Below, piece by piece: positions 34,766 through 46,134 of a stretch of 64,000 bases of DNA. Numbering within the stretch: position 1 is the first letter of the stretch; every line of letters begins with the position of its first letter. Origin of the DNA: Rheum nobile (lineage: Eukaryota; Streptophyta; Magnoliopsida; Caryophyllales; Polygonaceae). Location: contig WOAB01000506.1 in NCBI GenBank assembly GCA_027886185.1, forward strand, positions 3,348,001 to 3,412,000. Direction: 5' to 3'. A model generated the notes under the pieces. The model made no database searches. It saw nothing but the letters and a program-made list of their open reading frames with translations, and had not been told where the DNA came from. A program made the translations under genes and the position numbers.

Positions 34766-35556
34766 AATGGATAATGGTGGTTATCACTGTGAGCACTCAC
34801 AAAGATAATGAGCAATAGAGTATACGAGTTTGAGAGAGAATGAATATGAGGGAAGAGGTTGTCGATTGGAGGACAATAGTTCTCAGGGTCAAGGGTATAA
34901 TATATAGCAGATAAATAATCAAGTATGCATGAAAGGTAAATCAAATGATTAGAGAAGGAAAGATAATACCTGATTTTCCGGGTCCAAAATCCCCCATGAA
35001 CAGCGAGATGGGGTTGGTGACTGACCCTCGGCCAATACATCTCCGCAGTGTCAAGCCGCAACTTCCTAGAACAGAGCCAACTCCAGCAAGGCACTCGATG
35101 GCGCTGGTACATCTTCCAGCAAGGTTTCCCAGTCCGAACAGTGAGCCCCAGTCCCATCCACAGAGAATAGGTGAGCACCCAAGCTCGAACACCACGATCT
35201 CCATCCCAGGACAAGTCACACCACTGAGAGCTGGATTTGTGGATAGTAAGGTGGTAGGTGGATTGGAGAGCCAAGAAAGGTAGCAGGTGAGTCACACAGT
35301 AAATATACAGATAACGAAGCATGATTTTCTCCTTATTTTCTGCTTCTAAACTAAAGTCATGGTGGGCGAAACTCTGATTTGAAGATCAGGATTAGCATGA
35401 TGGGCTAAGAGATTGTTGTGGAAAAGGATCATGAAGAGACCGATCGGAAAATTAAGCGGTGGAGGCTGCTCATTTTTTAGGGTTTAGAGGGTACAATTTT
35501 GGGGAGTAAAAGAGAGCGTTTTAGGGTATTGCTTTTCCATGATAATATATATTTCC
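34766..35556 (-). other. LINE 5' region
   Basis: Leader of the LINE upstream of ORF1. A 186-codon minus-strand ORF (34762-35322) overlaps it but has no motif and a shadow ORF on each strand, so it is not called a gene. Confidence 0.5.
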
Positions 35557-35573
35557 CTCTAACCTATATACTT

Positions 35574-36379
35574 GAAATGACATACACGGAAGTTGTTTAA
35601 GTTATGGCAAAACTTTAGATTGTAAACTATAACAATAACTAACATGGATTTTTTAGTCTAGTGTCAGGGTGTCCCTTACTCGTGTGGCTATGTTTTACAA
35701 ACTATGATTGATATTTGTACATCTTGAACATTTTTTCACTAAACAAATCATTTTTGTCGTATGAACATAATATAGTCTTACATGAATAATATCACAATAA
35801 AATTTTAAAATAACAGTTGACTATCGGATCTAACAAAACAAAACAAAAAATACGATCGTATTTTTTGTTTATGTACTGGCCAGTACATAAAACTCGAAAA
35901 CCAACTCATAAATAACATGAAATCCAAAACTGAGCGGAAAACATTTCTCTATTAAAAAATCGAACAGAAAAGATAAATGGGAAAGAATATTAAAAGGAGA
36001 TGAAGAAATCAGAGGTATGGATATTGGAAAATATATGGTAGTCAAAGAATGGACAGTAGTTGCTCAGTGCCCGATGAGGATTGTGAAGCAGCCGACCTTT
36101 ATTTTCATACACCACTCTTGTTTGACCCATCTTGCTTGCACTTTCAAATTATGGACCCCTACATTTCCTTTTCCCTAAATTTTGTTTATCACAAATAGTA
36201 TATAATCCTACATTATAACACTAAAATATAAATTAATAAACCATTTATATTCCTGATAATAGTTACTTCATTTGATTTTGGACTCTGTTTAACTTGGAAG
36301 TCGTGGGTTCATATTGAGATACTACACGAATAATCAATTTTACATATTGTTGGTTTTCTTCGTTGTTGGAAAAGAAACA
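35574..36379. other. AT-rich intergenic stretch with two abutting palindromes
   Basis: No gene is seen. The palindromes at 35841-35888 are listed separately. Confidence 0.5.
35841..35888. repeat. Two perfect palindromes side by side (30 bp and 18 bp)
   Basis: 35841-35870 is a perfect 30-nt palindrome centred on TACGATCGTA with A-rich and T-rich arms. The very next base starts a perfect 18-nt palindrome, ATGTACTGGCCAGTACAT (35871-35888). Confidence 0.9.
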
Positions 36380-36657
36380 ATGATTTGGAAAAGAAAATAG
36401 TTGTAATATACAAGGATATCAGAAATATTAATTTATGATATTCTTTGTGTATTACAAATATTTTTTTCAGTGTAAATTTGTCATGTTTTTTGAGAAACTG
36501 ATATTGTTGCGGACTACATTGCGAAGCTGGCGCATCGAAGTCCTTTGGAAGACTTTAGAGATAATTTAGAACTTGTAATTCTCATCCGCAAAGATGCTAT
36601 AGACTGAGAAATCGTTCTTTCTGTAATTTTCTATCTAATTTTTACCTTATAAAAAAA
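36380..36657 (+). mobile_element. 3' end of a LINE related to the one at 26321-35556
   Basis: Plus-strand sequence encodes DIVADYIAKLAHRSPLEDFR, close to the RNase H C-terminus of the neighbouring LINE (VADYIAKTCQWSSLEDLQ). The non-coding tail is also alike (TTTTACCTTAT then an A-run ending near 36655). It is a severely 5'-truncated, opposite-orientation copy; no target duplication was identified. Confidence 0.75.
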
Positions 36658-36887
36658 ACGATCTCACCTCTGGAAGAACTATCATTTGTCTGTAACTTTG
36701 AAACTCTTGGCACTGCAAGCCTTTTAATTTGAACCTTTGCTTGCATTTTGTTGATATGTAAATCCTACCACTATCTACTTCTAACACGTAAAAAATTCAA
36801 AAATTCAAAATAATAATAATGAGGCGCACATTAAAGTTTTATATGGTGCACTTAACATACCCTAAAAATTAATATGGATATGGTTAT

Positions 36888-37283
36888 TGAGAGGGATAAT
36901 TTATTCTCATAAGATAAATTAATTCCAAATCTTTATTAGAAGTATTAAATATCCAATAAATAAAGAACGCAAATTATCTTTTCAAAAAATAAGGAAAAAA
37001 ATGGGATTAATTACTTAACCCTAGCATATTCCTCTCTCTCCCTATTGAATTTCTCATACGTTCTTTTTCTCTTTGGCTGCCTCCATAGAATTTTGAGAGC
37101 TTTTTGCATGACTTGAGCGCCGAAGGTGAATCAGGGGATTCCACCCCCACCCCTTCACTTTGTTTGTGATTACATATCTTAGATTCGAGGGATTCAAGTC
37201 AAATTGGTGTTCTTGGCGGGCTGAGATCATTGGTCGTCGTTTCTCCTTCCAATTTCTGATTAATACAAGATCCTGCTTCCACA
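36888..37283 (+). repeat. 5' LTR (396 bp)
   Basis: It begins TGAGAGGGATAATTTATTC and ends CTTCCACA. It keeps about 60 bp near its 3' end that the other LTR lacks. Confidence 0.9.
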
Positions 37284-37285
37284 TT

Positions 37286-37303
37286 TGGCGCCGTCTGTGG
37301 GAA
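37286..37303 (+). other. Primer binding site
   Basis: TGGCGCCGTCTGTGGGAA begins two bases after the 5' LTR. Confidence 0.88.
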
Positions 37304-38424
37304 GGAGACGATGCCACCTCGAAGAGCTGCCAGTAATACCAAGAACATGCGTCAGGAAGACGCAGCTACCGCCATAGACGTCGAGCGAAGGTAGAGGGAA
37401 TTCGAAGCATCTGCGGCCGCAGAAGAGAGCTCGAGCCGGCCATGGCTGAAACGGAACGTCGCAACGTTGATCTGACTTCCACTGTTGTCGATAAAAAACG
37501 CTGAATTGGAGAGGCTGTGTCGAGAGATTGATGCAGCGAAAAGAGCAATCAACCACTCCCAGGGAAAACGCCCCATCGCGGGTGAGGGATCAGCAGCGGA
37601 CCATGACCGCTCAAGGAGGGTCGCGAGTGTCATCGTCCGGGTAGAGCGACGCAGTCAAAGAAGGGATCTTCCTCCTCGCGATCGCACCCTGGGTGCGAGA
37701 GACGCACTAGATGAGGCAGGAGTTTCCCGTCAGGACTACTCAGATCATCACCGATCTGGGATGAATTGTCCAAGGGATGCGAGGTCGTCTTCCTCGTCTT
37801 CCAGATCACATCGACAACGATCCAAAGAGCGCAGTCGCTCATCTCATCGATCCGCAACTAGAGACGAAAGGCATCGCCTTTCGAACCGCTCCCGATCTCG
37901 TGAGAGGCGCAAACGGGAGCTGTCAGTGGGCGCAGATTCGGACCATATCTGAGAGCGTCGGGCTGATCGGATCACTAGGGCAGAACGACGTCTTCTTCGC
38001 CTACTTGACAATCAGGGAGAGTCGCTAATTAATGCACAAGAGCAGGCAGAGTTGAAGCTTGCACATATGAAATCCACTCCCTTTGCGCGAGTGATTCATG
38101 AATAACCCCCGCCAACTAAGTTTTCCACTCCATCTTTTGATTTATATGACGGGAAATTTGATCTGGTTGTTCATGTTGTTGCATACACCCATAAGATGGC
38201 ATTCCAGGTTTTGAATGATTCTTTGATGTGTAGAATGTTTCCTGCTAGTCTTGGCAAGATTGTTGCCAAATGGTTTCATGCTTTAGAGTCTGATTCGATA
38301 TACTCATGGAGTCAATTAGCCATTAAATTTGTTTCGCATTTCATTGCCAATACTAGAGAGCCTGCCTCTATGGATGCCTTATTTGATATGAAAATGTGCA
38401 AGGGAGAAACTTTGAGGCAATTTG

Positions 38425-40786
38425 TGTAATATCCCACATTTTGTAAGGGTAAATTTTGAATTTTCTTAAGCCCATGTTGCGAGGCAGATTAATTTCAGGG
38501 AAGTATGAACATTCTGTGTAATGTTTGATCTCTGTAATATTTTTCTGAGCAATATAAAATACAGTTAAGGTATTTTCAGGCTAAAAGATCGTTCGTGTAC
38601 AAATATATTTAACCCGGAGTTAAAAATATTTTACCACTTAAGATAAAAACGATAAAGGATACGGAGGGGGCAGATTTGGCCTTGACCGCACCCCGCGGCC
38701 AAGCCACCGCACCCCGCGGCGAAGGCCAAATCTGAAGGCGGCTCAGCATCGCCACCGCACCCCTGCCGCACCCCCACCGCACCCCGCGGTGGGCTGTTGT
38801 CACTCGACAGTTGCAGTGCAACTTGGCAAGGCTATTGTATAGCCTCGGTGAGTCGACTTGGCTACGCCTATAGGCCAGGCCACCTCCTCCTTGCTTCCTC
38901 CAGCTCATGAGCAGCTTGCTTGGGCTATTTATAGAGGAGAAGCGGATGGAAATTGGGCTCAAAAGCAGATGCAAGTCCATCTCTTTCCTCAGAAAAGCCA
39001 TTGTTGTTCAAGCTTGGAAGCTTTGTTTGAGATCGATCCGAATCCTTTCGAGTGTTGAAGAAGGTGATCTTAGGTGTTAAGCAAAGGACTAAGGTGTAGG
39101 GAAGCCAAACCAAGATCAAATCGAAGTCGAATCGATCGATTTGGGTGAGTGTTTCTTCCCGAAAATCTTGCTGAACTTCGCCCCTGTTGTCTCGCCGCAC
39201 CCACGATCAAGCGCCACCGCACCCCGCAGCCAGGCACCGCACCCCGCGGTGAGGGCCTACCGCACCCGCGGCAAGCCTGTGTCCGTGGTGTGTGTTCTTG
39301 GGTGTTGGCTCTTGGGCGAGGCTTGGACCCTTTGATTCTTTCCTTATTCTTTTAGATTCATATATGTAGATATTGAATCTAACTTAGGGTCTTATTATGG
39401 GTCGTTCCAGAAGGATTTAAGATCCAAGATCTGTCCCTGTTCAGACCCGGAAATCGTCATCTTTAGAGCTTGTTAGAGCTTTCGTCAAATCTAAGGCAAG
39501 TGGCGGTTCGCTCTTGCTCATCATTCCATACTTCAATTAATTATCAATTGTTTAGTTGTTAATTAATTTGGGATGATTCTTGTTTATGTTGGGAACAGTT
39601 GTGTTAATTGATATGATTAAAATCTGATATTATAATAGGTTGTATTTCTGCTAGAATCAACGCTATTATAGATATATTGTGTAGATGTGGGCCTTGATGG
39701 CTTTGGTGTGATTTATTGTTGTGTTGAACTGTTTAGTTATCACAAAGATTCGTAGGGACGATGGGCTCTATGTGAGGTCCAGTCGTTTCTTGATAATTAT
39801 TGGTAAAAGGGCAGTGGAGACCCTGACACCAACGGATGTGGATCGGATGTGGATACGGACGATGGGCTCTATGTGAGGTCCAATCGTTCTTGATCGTGTT
39901 GTGGATATCTAAAAGCTTATAACGTGATGTGGTTTGTTTTGGAATCAAATAAGATAAGTGCCGATGAGTATGCACATGATTAATATACCCTCGACGAGTA
40001 GCGCAGCTAAGTAATAGTGTGGCTAGGAAAACTCGTTTAGACTTGATCAGAGTACGTTCTCTTTCCAATCTGGATTCGCCCTGGGGCGGTGAGGTTGGTT
40101 GTGAACCGAAACATCTCGTCAGATTTTGAACGCTTATGTGTGATGCGTTAAACGTTCCAGACTTTGTCATATTTCCTATAAGACTCATTTCCGTTGGAGT
40201 CTTCTCTTCGGGTTGATTTCTGGGAAGACTCGGTCTTCCAGAATCTTCTCTTGTGCATACCTCTTGTTATATTCAATAGAAGTATGTTGGTTGACTATCG
40301 TTATCGGTTATTATTCGAGAAACGATGAGTCTAACCTAATACGACTACTCGAACCATCTGCTTTGTACCCTTGCATAGTCTTTCATTAGACTAACCAACC
40401 ACAATTGTTCTCTGCATGGTTGGCTGGTGTCATCCGTTCGATTCGGCACATCAATAAGAGTCCGAGAAAAGAGGGCTAGAACGACTATACAAGCAAACGG
40501 TGTTTTAAAGATTTATCAGGCTACGATCCTTGGCGGGTGATCCTTACGATCGAGAACCATTGTATTTAATTTTGAAAAGACTTCCGCTGATTACTCTGTT
40601 TTGTCCTATGGGGATTGGGATGTAATCCCCAGACATATGCTTTAACCAAAGGTTTTGGTGTTTATATCATAATTGTTATTTATAAATTGTGTTTAAACCG
40701 GTAAAGCCTGGGGTGACTTCGGTGTAGAAACCGAGGTCACTGATGGTAATACCTTTCCAAACGGATTGAAATTTAGGGGTGTTACA
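38425..40786 (+). mobile_element. Solo LTR (2362 bp) inserted in gag
   Basis: It starts TGTAATATCCCAC, ends GGGGTGTTACA and is flanked by the perfect target duplication ATTTG (38420-38424 and 40787-40791). The two gag halves join across it. Its size and termini recall Ty3/gypsy chromovirus (Tekay-type) LTRs, by inference. It holds clusters of ACCGCACCCCGCGG-like sequence. Short ORFs inside it are chance. Confidence 0.9.
38683..39265. repeat. CpG-rich CACCGCACCCCGCGG motif cluster
   Basis: At least seven copies of (C)ACCGCACCCCGC(G/A)G occur in two blocks (about 38683-38793 and 39195-39270) within an AT-rich LTR. A similar block is in the unrelated solo LTR at 57478-57592. Confidence 0.7.
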
Positions 40787-41536
40787 ATTTGCTCCTCGGT
40801 TCATGGAATGCTATACTGATATGGATGGTTGTGAAGAAAAGGTCGCAGTTACTGCCTTCAGATTGGCACTCCCTAGGGAGAGTGAGTTGAGGAAGAGTCT
40901 TACTTTGAGGGCTCCTGCAGGGATCCCTGAACTACAAGAATGAAACAAACATTACATGAAATTAGAAGATGACATGAAGCCTTTGAGAGACAAGAGTTCA
41001 CAGTCTCCTCCTAATCGTAAGGGGGAGACGACAAGAGGAGGTCAGGGGGCAACAAGGAAAGGGGTATGGCACCTGTAACCTCTATACAGGCCGTTCAGAC
41101 CGTCTTTAAAGAGCCAATCTACCGTATTTTCCCTAAGATCAAGGAAAATCACTTTTTTTGTATGGCCTCCAAAGATGAAGGCTGATTTTGAAGACAGAGA
41201 CATAAGCATGTACTGTTCTTTTCATAAAGACAAGGGGCACATGACGGATGAGTGCAAGTCCTTCAAGCATCAATTGGAGAAGTGGGTGTCTCAAGGGTAT
41301 CTTCAAGACTTTGTTGACTCAGGTGTTGGGTCAAGCAACGATCAGGCAAAGGAGAAGGCACAAGACCAGCCTACCGAGGGGGCTAAAGACAATCAGAGGC
41401 ATGTGATACATGTGATTGGGGTTACACGAAGGCATAGTGATAGCAACAAACACCACCACCGGACTCACTGTCACGAGCTGGAGGTTTTGAAGGTCATTTA
41501 GCAAACAAGCGCCCTCGGGTTAAATAGGATCTGACA

Positions 41537-42168
41537 TTGATGTTCTCAGATGCTGATTTAGAGGGTTTACAGTTGCCACACAATGATCCGCTAGTTTTGA
41601 CTGTCGGTGTGGGGTCATTCGATGTGTGCACAGTCCTTGTGGATTCGGGTAGCTCGGTTGATCTTATGTTCTATGAGCTATTTAAGAAGCTCGGGAAGTC
41701 TCAAGAGGATTTAATTCCAGTCTCAACTTAGCTCACCAGGTTGGGGCAGTTTCCTGTTTGGCCTCTCGGGATGTTCATGACGAGCATAGAGACTGGGGGC
41801 AAGTCAGTCACTGTAGAATTTCTGGTGGTTAACGCGCCATCAAGCTACAACGCTATCTTGGGAAGACCTTGGCTGCATTCTATGGGGGCCGTGCATTCGA
41901 CGCTCCATCAATTGATTTTTTTTTCCTCACCTCGGAGCCATGGTCCAAGTCAAAGGGGATCAGCGGGCTGTGAGACAATGCCTCGGGATTGAAGGCGATC
42001 AAAAGGCAATGCACTTGGCACAACCAGCACCGTAAATGCCAGACATGGTCGGCGGATCACCTTCTGGTAGCCCGGTAAGCGGATCTTACAAACTAGAGGA
42101 GTTGAGCAGCAAAGCAATGCCACGCATCTGAAACTCCTCAAATCTGAAGAAGTTTTACATTTGAACAT
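41537..42168 (+). pseudogene. Gypsy aspartic protease region
   Basis: The frame reads LMFSDADLEGLQLPHNDPL, then VDSGSSVDLMF with the retropepsin D-S-G active triplet, and NAILGRPWLHSMGAVHSTLH, the usual end of the plant retropepsin domain. A stop at about 41729 and a frameshift near 41925 break it. The frame then runs QVKGDQRAVRQCLG and KAMHLAQPAP and ends, just where RT should start. Confidence 0.82.
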
Positions 42169-42199
42169 GAATTAGGGGAGTACTCTTTTTCCTCTTCAT

Positions 42200-43190
42200 A
42201 CGGTTTTTTCCCACTGGGTTTTCATGCGGAGAGGTTTTAATGAGGCCCCCGGGGTTTGTCATCCCACTATTGAGACATTGACATTCTAGCATTTTTTACT
42301 ATTGCATTATCTTATATATGTTGTTTGCAGTTGCATTGTTTTTGGTTTGCTGAAAATCTCAGGCTTGGCTTGCTGGAAGTTCTCAAACTCAGGCTGCTGG
42401 AATTCGTAAGCCCGACTTACTGAAAACCCCACCAACAAACTGCTGGAATCCTCAATCTTGTCTTGCTGGAAACCTCAGTCTCTGAACGGCTTTGGCCACC
42501 AAGCATGGCTTGTAAAAAGATTTCTAAACTCAGGTTGTTGGAATTCTCAAGCTTGGCTTGCTAAAAACCTCACCAATTTACTGCTGGAATCCTCAAGCAT
42601 GGCTTGCTGGAAACCTCAGTCACCTAATGAATTTGGCCACCAAGCATGGCTTGTAAAAAGGTTTCTAAACTCAAGTTGTTGGAATTCTCAAGCTTGGCTT
42701 GCTGAAAACCTCATCAATTTACTGCTGGAATGCTCAAGCTTGGCTTGCTGGAAACCTCAGTCCCCTAACGACTTTGGCCACCAGGCATGGCTTGTAAAAA
42801 GGTTTCTAAAATCAGGTTGTTGGAATTCTCAAGCTTGGCTTGCTGAAAACCTCACCAATTTACTGCTCGAATCCTCAAGCTTGGCTTGCTAGAAACCTCA
42901 GTCCCCTAACGAATTTGTCCCTCAAGCACGGCTTGTAAAAAGGTTTCTATACTCAGGTTGCTGGAATTCTCATGTCTCTCCTGCTGAAAACCTCACCAAT
43001 TAATCGTCGGAATTCTCAAGCTTGGCTTGCTGAAAACCTCGCCTATAAATCTACAATGTCGTTGGGATCCTCAAACTCAACTTGCTGGAAACCTCAAACT
43101 TTAGACTTATAGAATCCTCAATTTATCTTGTTGGAAACATTAAAGCCATAAATGCTGGAACTCCCAGGTCTCTCCTGCTGAAATCCTCAG
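42200..43190 (+). repeat. Tandem repeats (unit about 141 bp) in the 3' region
   Basis: About four imperfect units of roughly 141 bp (47 codons when read in frame) fill 42455-43000. Shorter subrepeats of CTTGCTGGAAACCTCA continue to about 43190. CTTTTTTCCCACTGGGTTTT-like sequence near 42203 precedes them, as in the 3' untranslated region of other plant LTR elements. A 144-codon ORF here is only the translated repeat. Confidence 0.88.
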
Positions 43191-43236
43191 GCAAATAGCA
43201 TACAGAAACCTCGCGATTCACCAACAATCAAGTCGT

Positions 43237-43440
43237 AAAAAATCGCACAGGCTGTGCACCAGACCGCACGGGCCGTGCAGTACTTGCTGTAACGAACACG
43301 GGAAAATTTCTCGGAAACTACCGACCGCATGACCGTGCGTTTTACCGCACGGGTTGTGCGGTGCTTTTGGCATTTCGCCCGAGAAAAAATTACCGACCGC
43401 ACGGCCATGCGTTTTACCGCACGGGCCGTGCGCCGCTCTC
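43237..43440. repeat. GC-rich palindromic repeats (CCGCACGGGCCGTGCG type)
   Basis: Five or six inverted-repeat units (for example GCACGGGCCGTGC near 43267 and 43418) alternate with GTTTTACCGCACGG. Two copies of a longer module (GACCGCA...CCGTGCGTTTTACCG) start near 43323 and 43396. Confidence 0.8.
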
Positions 43441-43601
43441 GACTTTTCAGTTAAAAATGAAATGATTCGCACGATGATTTCTACAGCATTTCAAATTTCG
43501 ACGAGAATCACACCCGTAAATTTTTGCTTTTTATCAGGTATGTTCGATCCAATCTCCGGCTCATCGGACCCGAGAAAGCTCCGAAGACCCGATGGGCAAA
43601 A

Positions 43602-43936
43602 TGAGAGGGATGATTTATTCCCATAAGATAAATTAATTCCAAATCTTTATTAGGGGTATTAAATATCCTAGAAATAAAGAAGGCATATTATCTTTTCAAA
43701 AAAAAAGGAAAAATTGGGATTAACTACTTAACCCTAGCAGATTCCTCTCTCTCCCTATTGAATTTCTCATACGCTCTGTTTCTCTTTGGCTGCCTCCATA
43801 GAATTTTGAGAGCTTTTTGCATGACTTAAGCGTCGGAGATGAATCGGGGAATTTCACCCCCACTCCTTCATTTAGTTTGTGATTACAGATCTTAGATTCG
43901 AGAGATTCAAGTCAAATTGGTGTTCCTGCTTCCACA
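43602..43936 (+). repeat. 3' LTR (335 bp) with an internal deletion
   Basis: Matches the 5' LTR but lacks about 60 bp after GGTGTTC. The deletion joins two TTC-rich sites, so replication slippage or recombination is likely. Confidence 0.9.
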
Positions 43937-43941
43937 GTTAT

Positions 43942-44369
43942 ATTACCATTTCAAAATGGTAGTTGTTACTTTAGATAAATGGTTAATATATGATTAAATA
44001 ATGATAATATCTTAATTTTTGTAAGATCTTTTAACATTGTATTCAAAATGTACTGTTGATATTAAATAACAAAGGCTCTATATGGACCAAGGATTCAAAG
44101 TTTGAATTTTGAATCTAAATCACAACTTTCATAAAATATTTCATCGAGTCAGTTCATGTACTGTTTTAGGGTAAATATGAGGAGTAATATTGACCCTCAT
44201 ATTTTTAAAATGAAGGGTTATGAATAAAAGTGAAAAACGATATGGACAAAAATTGTAAATTTAGAGCTTTTATTTTTCATTCTCATTGTTACACCAAGTT
44301 TATAATTTGTGCATAATCTAAGCATAAAGGTGCATATCTATACATTACAAGTGCATCCATTATATGGAA
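43942..44369. other. No gene seen
   Basis: AT-rich flank of the gypsy element. Confidence 0.4.
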
Positions 44370-44757
44370 GGTATGACGCATTATAAGCGTCAGTCCATGT
44401 CAACCTGATGGCTTTTTAGAAGGTCACTCATTCTAGTATTACTCTCTCTTGTAATACAATCACCCCTACTTAAACCCTTAATGATCTCGTCAAGGCCAAA
44501 GATTGTCATCCAAGTCAAGTTCACTTGTAACCCAGAGTCGGCTCTGATATCATTTGTAAGGCCCGAGGCCTTAGAAACGCCAACCCATGCCAACCCGAGT
44601 ATTTTCCAAGAGGTCACCCATCATGGTATTACTCTCGACATAACAAGCTTAACTTGAGAGTTCTTTGTCCTCACTTGAATCCTGAAAAGGAAGAGCTTTT
44701 GTTGAGATTATAACACTTTTAAATCTTATAAGGGATAAAAAAATCCAGGGTGTTATA
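44370..44757 (-). mobile_element. Cassandra TRIM remnant (5S rRNA-derived LTR)
   Basis: On the minus strand, 44680-44595 reads GAACTCTCAAGTTAAGC, CGAGAGTAATACC and GATGGGTGACCTCTTGG, the internal promoter half of plant 5S rRNA. A TGATATCAGAGCC string (44541-44553) just after the LTR end CCTTACA is the tRNA-iMet-type PBS. A second 5S-like stretch (GAGAGTAATACTAG, GAGTGACCTTC near 44405-44450) belongs to a truncated second LTR. This combination defines Cassandra. It is not a working 5S gene. Confidence 0.82.
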
Positions 44758-44907
44758 CTCTATATGCGCATTTTATAAAATGTAAGCATATATAAAATGT
44801 TCATTCACACTTAGTATATAAATGTGCATATTTAATATGTAAATGTGTATGTTTCGAATGTGTATGTTTAGTATATTAAAGTGCATCCTCGACATATATA
44901 TGTGCAT
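44758..44907. repeat. GTGCATGTTTAGTATG-type repeat tract, left part
   Basis: Loose ~22-bp repeats of AATGTGCATATTTAATATG. The tract resumes at 63886-64000, so it was split by the LINE. Confidence 0.6.
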
Positions 44908-44924
44908 GTTTTTTTTAGCGTCAA

Positions 44925-45854
44925 ACAACAGTCATCATTTAAATCAGCAGACAAGGTCTCTTCTAACCCACAAGGCAAAGAATTAGGAAATAAACAGTAA
45001 ATAGAGGATGTAGGACGGAGAGAGGCTAAAATGTGGGCAGCACCATTTGCCTGACGACGAACATGGACCCAAGAGCATTCCACAAAAGCTGCACATGCCA
45101 CCATGATCCGGGACAGCAGAGCACCCAGCGTGCCCTTCCATCCGTAAGAGTTGTGAAGCTTGGACATGATCGAGAGGCAATCGAACTCCACAATCAGATG
45201 AGAATTGCCTCCGCCTCGACAATTTCCACAGTAGGTGAAGCAGGAACCTGACGCGAACCGTAGAGGCGGACTGAGCCAGTCGAATCCCTAGCAATAAAGT
45301 CAATGCCACATCCATCAGCCATTGAAACTGAAGCATCACAATTGACCTTAATGAATCCCTCTCGTGGCTTGGACCAACGCAAGCAGCATGACGCAGACAG
45401 AACCGGGTTCATGCGACCGAGTAGAGCAATTCCTTAACTTCTCTTGGAAGACATGTGGTGCACGAAAGACCTCGGACAAAGTCGCCGCGGAGTCATCGAA
45501 AATGCGCTTGTTTCGAGAGTGCCAGAGGAGGACAACCCAATGCTCCATCGCCTTCCTGTCAAGTCTGGCAATAATGTGCTCAAAGAATTGCAACACATAA
45601 GATGACTTGCTACCCCACCAAACAAACTGAGGGGCAAGCTTCCAGATTTTTCTAGCCTCGGTGCATTTGAAGAGGGCGTGAAGAGTAGACTCAACACTGC
45701 CACAATCGTCACACATTGGATCCCCAATAATATTCCGGCGCAACAAATTCTGCTTCGTTGGGAGAATGTCCCGACAAGCGCGCTAGACAAAGGAACGGAC
45801 ACGGGGGACAATCTGAATTTTCCACAGCCCGCTTGGAGGACTCGGGTTCGAGGA
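44925..45854 (-). pseudogene. LINE zf-RVT and RNase H, downstream part
   Basis: MCDDCGSVESTLHALFKC (zf-RVT) and WVVLLWHSRNKRIFDD lie in one frame (45746-45348). RNase H follows in other frames (FIKVNCDASVSMADGCGIDF, EAEAILI, RRQANGAAHILASL). At least two frameshifts. Confidence 0.82.
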
Positions 45855-45859
45855 GATCG

Positions 45860-46126
45860 TGTGAAGACTCTAGATCCAATTCTAGAGTCAAGCAAGAACA
45901 CAAAGCGAAGAACAATCAAGGAAGAAACAAAGATGGAAACGAGAGAATCATCTTTCTCATTAAACTGGAAAAGAGTTTACAAAAGCTTACCAAAACCTAC
46001 TGCTAACGGCCTATATATACATCTACAGCTAGTCTAACAAACACTAACTGACTGGCAGAGTCACAACAAACTCCTAACCACCTAAAGTGCCACATCAACA
46101 GCTAACTTAACCATCACATTCCCATA
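45860..46126 (-). repeat. Copia 3' LTR (267 bp)
   Basis: Preceded on the minus strand by the purine tract CTTGAGGGGGGTA (46127-46140). TATATATA near 46010 could be the LTR TATA box. Confidence 0.92.
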
Positions 46127-46134
46127 TACCCCCC

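Larger units (their letters stand above)
26321..35556 (-). mobile_element. L1-type LINE with a nested LINE fragment
   Basis: A perfect 17-bp target duplication, CTCTAACCTATATACTT, flanks it (26304-26320 and 35557-35573). On the minus strand it starts at 35556 and ends in an A-run at 26321, directly followed by the duplication. The order is 5' region, ORF1 (34765-33124), spacer, ORF2 (about 30480-26402) and A-tail. A second LINE fragment (30788-31728) lies between ORF1 and ORF2. Frameshifts and stops make it inactive, yet the ends are complete. Confidence 0.9.
37312..41501 (+). pseudogene. Gypsy gag, interrupted by a solo LTR
   Basis: The ATG at 37312 starts MPPRRAASNTKNMRQEDAAT. Stops and a frame change follow, then an Arg/Ser-rich tract and the gag core (FDLYDGKFDLVVHVVAYTHK, WFHALESDSIYSWSQL) up to GETLRQF at 38424. 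The frame resumes after the insertion at 40787 (FAPRFMECYTDMDG, VTAFRLALP) and ends with an MYCSFHKDKGHMTDEC cysteine-histidine motif and the LEKWVSQGYLQDFV segment near 41320. Gag would form the particle and bind RNA; multiple stops make this copy dead. Confidence 0.85.
36888..43936 (+). mobile_element. Ty3/gypsy element lacking RT, RNase H and integrase
   Basis: LTRs (36888-37283 and 43602-43936) are flanked by the perfect target duplication GTTAT (36883-36887 and 43937-43941). The order is 5' LTR, PBS, gag (broken), a solo LTR inside gag, the CCHC-like end of gag, protease, then a 3' non-coding region with a 141-bp tandem array and GC-rich palindromes, and the 3' LTR. The protease frame stops about 1.4 kb before the 3' LTR and no RT, RNase H or integrase follows. 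The TGGCGCC-type PBS, the gag motifs and the repeat-rich 3' region suggest the Tat side of Ty3/gypsy. Confidence 0.9.

Noticed and set aside
34762..35322. A 186-codon minus-strand gene
   Set aside because: No domain, overlaps a 112-codon ORF on the other strand, and lies in the LINE leader.
38609..39355. Several ORFs of 64-130 codons
   Set aside because: They fall within the solo LTR, in GC-rich repeat blocks, in conflicting frames.
42458..42892. A 144-codon Trp/Leu-rich protein
   Set aside because: It is the translation of the 141-bp tandem repeat.
44405..44690. 5S rRNA genes
   Set aside because: Only the promoter half is conserved, and the PBS and LTR ends show a Cassandra TRIM.
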